Assembly: GCA_035582835.1 (NCBI GenBank) | Contig: JAYKAV010003099.1 | Location: 2,898,136-2,962,135 of the forward strand | Direction of reading: 5' to 3' | Source of the DNA: Phoebastria nigripes | Lineage: Eukaryota > Chordata > Aves > Procellariiformes > Diomedeidae | DNA: 64,000 nt | Shown: positions 62,336-64,000 of the stretch, piece after piece | Numbering within the stretch: the first letter of the stretch is position 1 | Layout of the letters: the number at the start of each line of letters is the position of its first letter | Translations under genes and position numbers: made by a program | Notes under the pieces: generated by a model | The model's database searches: none | Told to the model about the DNA's origin: nothing | Seen by the model: the letters and a program-made list of their open reading frames with translations, nothing else

Positions 62336-63725
62336 CTTCTCCCTCCTGGAGGGGGGCCCGGCCCCGGGGCTGTGGCTGCCCTTGGCATCGCTGCTCCACG
62401 GGCAGGGGGGCGGCTGCACCCCGGGCACGGAGGTTTGGGGGTGATGGAAGCTACGGGAAAAGCAGGGGAGACTCTGCCTGGCACCTCCGACTTGAGTTTT
62501 GCCCTCCAATTTTCAGCCCTGCCTGGCTTCGAGCCATGCCTTGTGCACAGGGAGAGACAGCGGGGCAGGAGCCGGGGGTTCGCTGCCTGGTGGGAAGCGA
62601 TGGGTCCCCCCCAGCAGTGCAGGCACTGGGGGGGGGGGGGGGCGGTTGCTTCCCCACTCCCCGCGGTGCTGCAGGGAGGATGGGGACCCACGAGACGCCC
62701 GCTGGTCTCGTGGCACAGCACCCACATGCCTTTCGCCATTCAGACTGGGTCAGACTTTTATTCCCCCCTCAAGGGATAAAGATGCCAATAAATCTGTGGC
62801 AGGCAAAGCGGGAGAAGGGGGGGTGAGCTCCCGAGCCATCAAACCCACCCCCTGCCCCGGGAGGGGCAGCTCTACCCCGACTGCAAAAAACCCCACAATA
62901 TTAACCCCACAAAAATTAAGTACAATTTTAATAAGCTGTTTTGTGGCTTTATCTTTTCATAACTTTGTTCTGTTAGAGCACGTCTATGTTTTTATGCTAT
63001 CACCCATTTAAACGCCTGTATCTAATGCTGGTTCCCAAACCAGCCGTGCCCAGGTTGCTGTGCCCAGGACGGGCCGGTCCACTCCAAAAGGTCTTTGTGC
63101 GATGGCTCCTTCCAGCTCTGAGCTGCGCTGTGCCGCGACAGCAAACGGAGCTCCTGGGTCGAGAAAGGTGGGGTGGGGGGGGGGGGGTGCATTTATACTG
63201 CATGGAAATGAAACCCCAGAAAACCCCCCAAAACTGGACATTGCAGGAATTGAAAAATTCTGCACAGGGTGAACCCGCTGCCCCTCAACGGGGGCATCGC
63301 AGGGGCACCACGGCCGGGGGCACCCACGGATCCACACATCCCGATGCCGAGAGACCCCGGGCTCTGCAGCCCTGCACCGAGCGCGATGCCACCCAGGCTG
63401 TAAATGACTCATCTTCTCGTAAAGCTGGTTTGCTAAGGAAGAAAGAAAAGCCCTTGCCCCGAAACAATTCCTCTGCGCTTGCCAAGCTCGGCAGGAGCAA
63501 TCCACGCTGTCTCTCTGCTTCTCCGGAGCGCCCAGCGCCGGCGTCCCCCCACCATGGTGCCACCTCCAGAACCCCGCCAGAGCCGGATCCCCGGCCCCCC
63601 CCGCAGCACCGGGGCTTTCCTCCCCACCTCCCGCCCAGCACCATGCCCTACCAAACACGGAGCCACCAAACACAAGCCCGCATATTTCCTAACCTCAGAC
63701 GTTTGGATAGGGAAAGCTGCGGATG

Positions 63726-63766
63726 AAAAAAAAAAAAAAAAAGGAAAAAAAAGGAAAAAAAAAAAA
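63726..63766. repeat. A-rich tract
   Basis: A runs interrupted by GG pairs. An AT-balanced block begins immediately after it and runs to the window end. Confidence 0.85.
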
Positions 63767-64000
63767 GTCCAAGGTGGAACCGCAATGTTTATAAAATGGG
63801 TCACTGAATTATACATAAAAATATTTTCCTTGTGGATGCAATTACTTCCTGGACTTGTTATTCCACAGATGCTTAAGTTCGCCTCAAGCAACTCCAATAA
63901 ATGCTTTACAGTCTGCTAGATCAACAGTAGCAGCGCTGGAGCGAATTGAGCAGCGCTGTTTCAAATTTGTCAGAAAACCACACGGTGTTTTCATGCGCAC

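Larger units (their letters stand above)
49551..64000. other. Intergenic region downstream of MYMK
   Basis: About 14.4 kb with no recognisable coding exon on either strand. GC-rich, repeat-poor sequence alternates with AT-balanced blocks near 49770-50110, 52555-52735, 54360-54560, 59690-59825, 60235-60420, 60610-60740, 62085-62335, 62885-63030 and 63775-64000. G or C homopolymers lie at 57789-57800, 62628-62643 and about 63175-63187. I looked for SLC2A6, the next gene in mammals, and did not see it. Confidence 0.65.

Noticed and set aside
62986..63726. 246-codon plus-strand open frame
   Set aside because: Runs through a G homopolymer and proline-rich low complexity; no family resemblance.

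Overview
This is vertebrate chromosomal DNA, most likely from a bird (a crocodilian or turtle is not excluded). Three multi-exon genes with GT-AG introns are readable: FAM163B (+), ADAMTSL2 (-) and MYMK, also called myomaker or TMEM8C (+). As I remember it, human 9q34.2 has the same order and relative orientation. An antisense CR1-type LINE fragment in an ADAMTSL2 intron, compact introns and GC-rich sequence support a sauropsid, probably avian, source. The window is an assembly piece with one 80-base gap (32811-32890) and about 57 isolated single Ns.

Layout. 1-3.9 kb: both coding exons and the 3' UTR of FAM163B; its 5' exon lies off the window. 4.3-32.8 kb: all of ADAMTSL2 on the minus strand. 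I placed 18 coding exons by hand; their phases all join and give a 966-residue secreted protein (signal peptide, TSP1 repeat, cysteine-rich and spacer regions, six more TSP1 repeats, PLAC domain). One non-coding first exon lies in a CpG island with a TATA box beside the gap. The two genes are tail to tail, with poly(A) signals about 0.5 kb apart. 33.3-41.4 kb: divergent intergenic region with no recognisable gene. 41.4-49.6 kb: MYMK, five coding exons, 220 residues, with an E-box and TATA-like promoter. 49.6-64 kb: no gene recognised; GC-rich low-complexity sequence alternates with short AT-balanced blocks that look like conserved non-coding elements.

How the genes relate. MYMK is the muscle-specific membrane protein required for myoblast fusion. 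ADAMTSL2 is a secreted matrix glycoprotein that binds fibrillin/LTBP microfibrils and dampens TGF-beta signalling, with expression in muscle and heart among other tissues. FAM163B is a small neural single-pass membrane protein. They are neighbours by conserved synteny, not a pathway. I found no undescribed multi-gene system. The most interesting leads are regulatory: muscle-type motifs (E-box, MEF2, CArG-like) around MYMK and inside ADAMTSL2, candidate conserved elements downstream of MYMK, and a bulged hairpin at 54.5 kb. Motif and conservation statements come from reading one sequence; no alignment or search was run.
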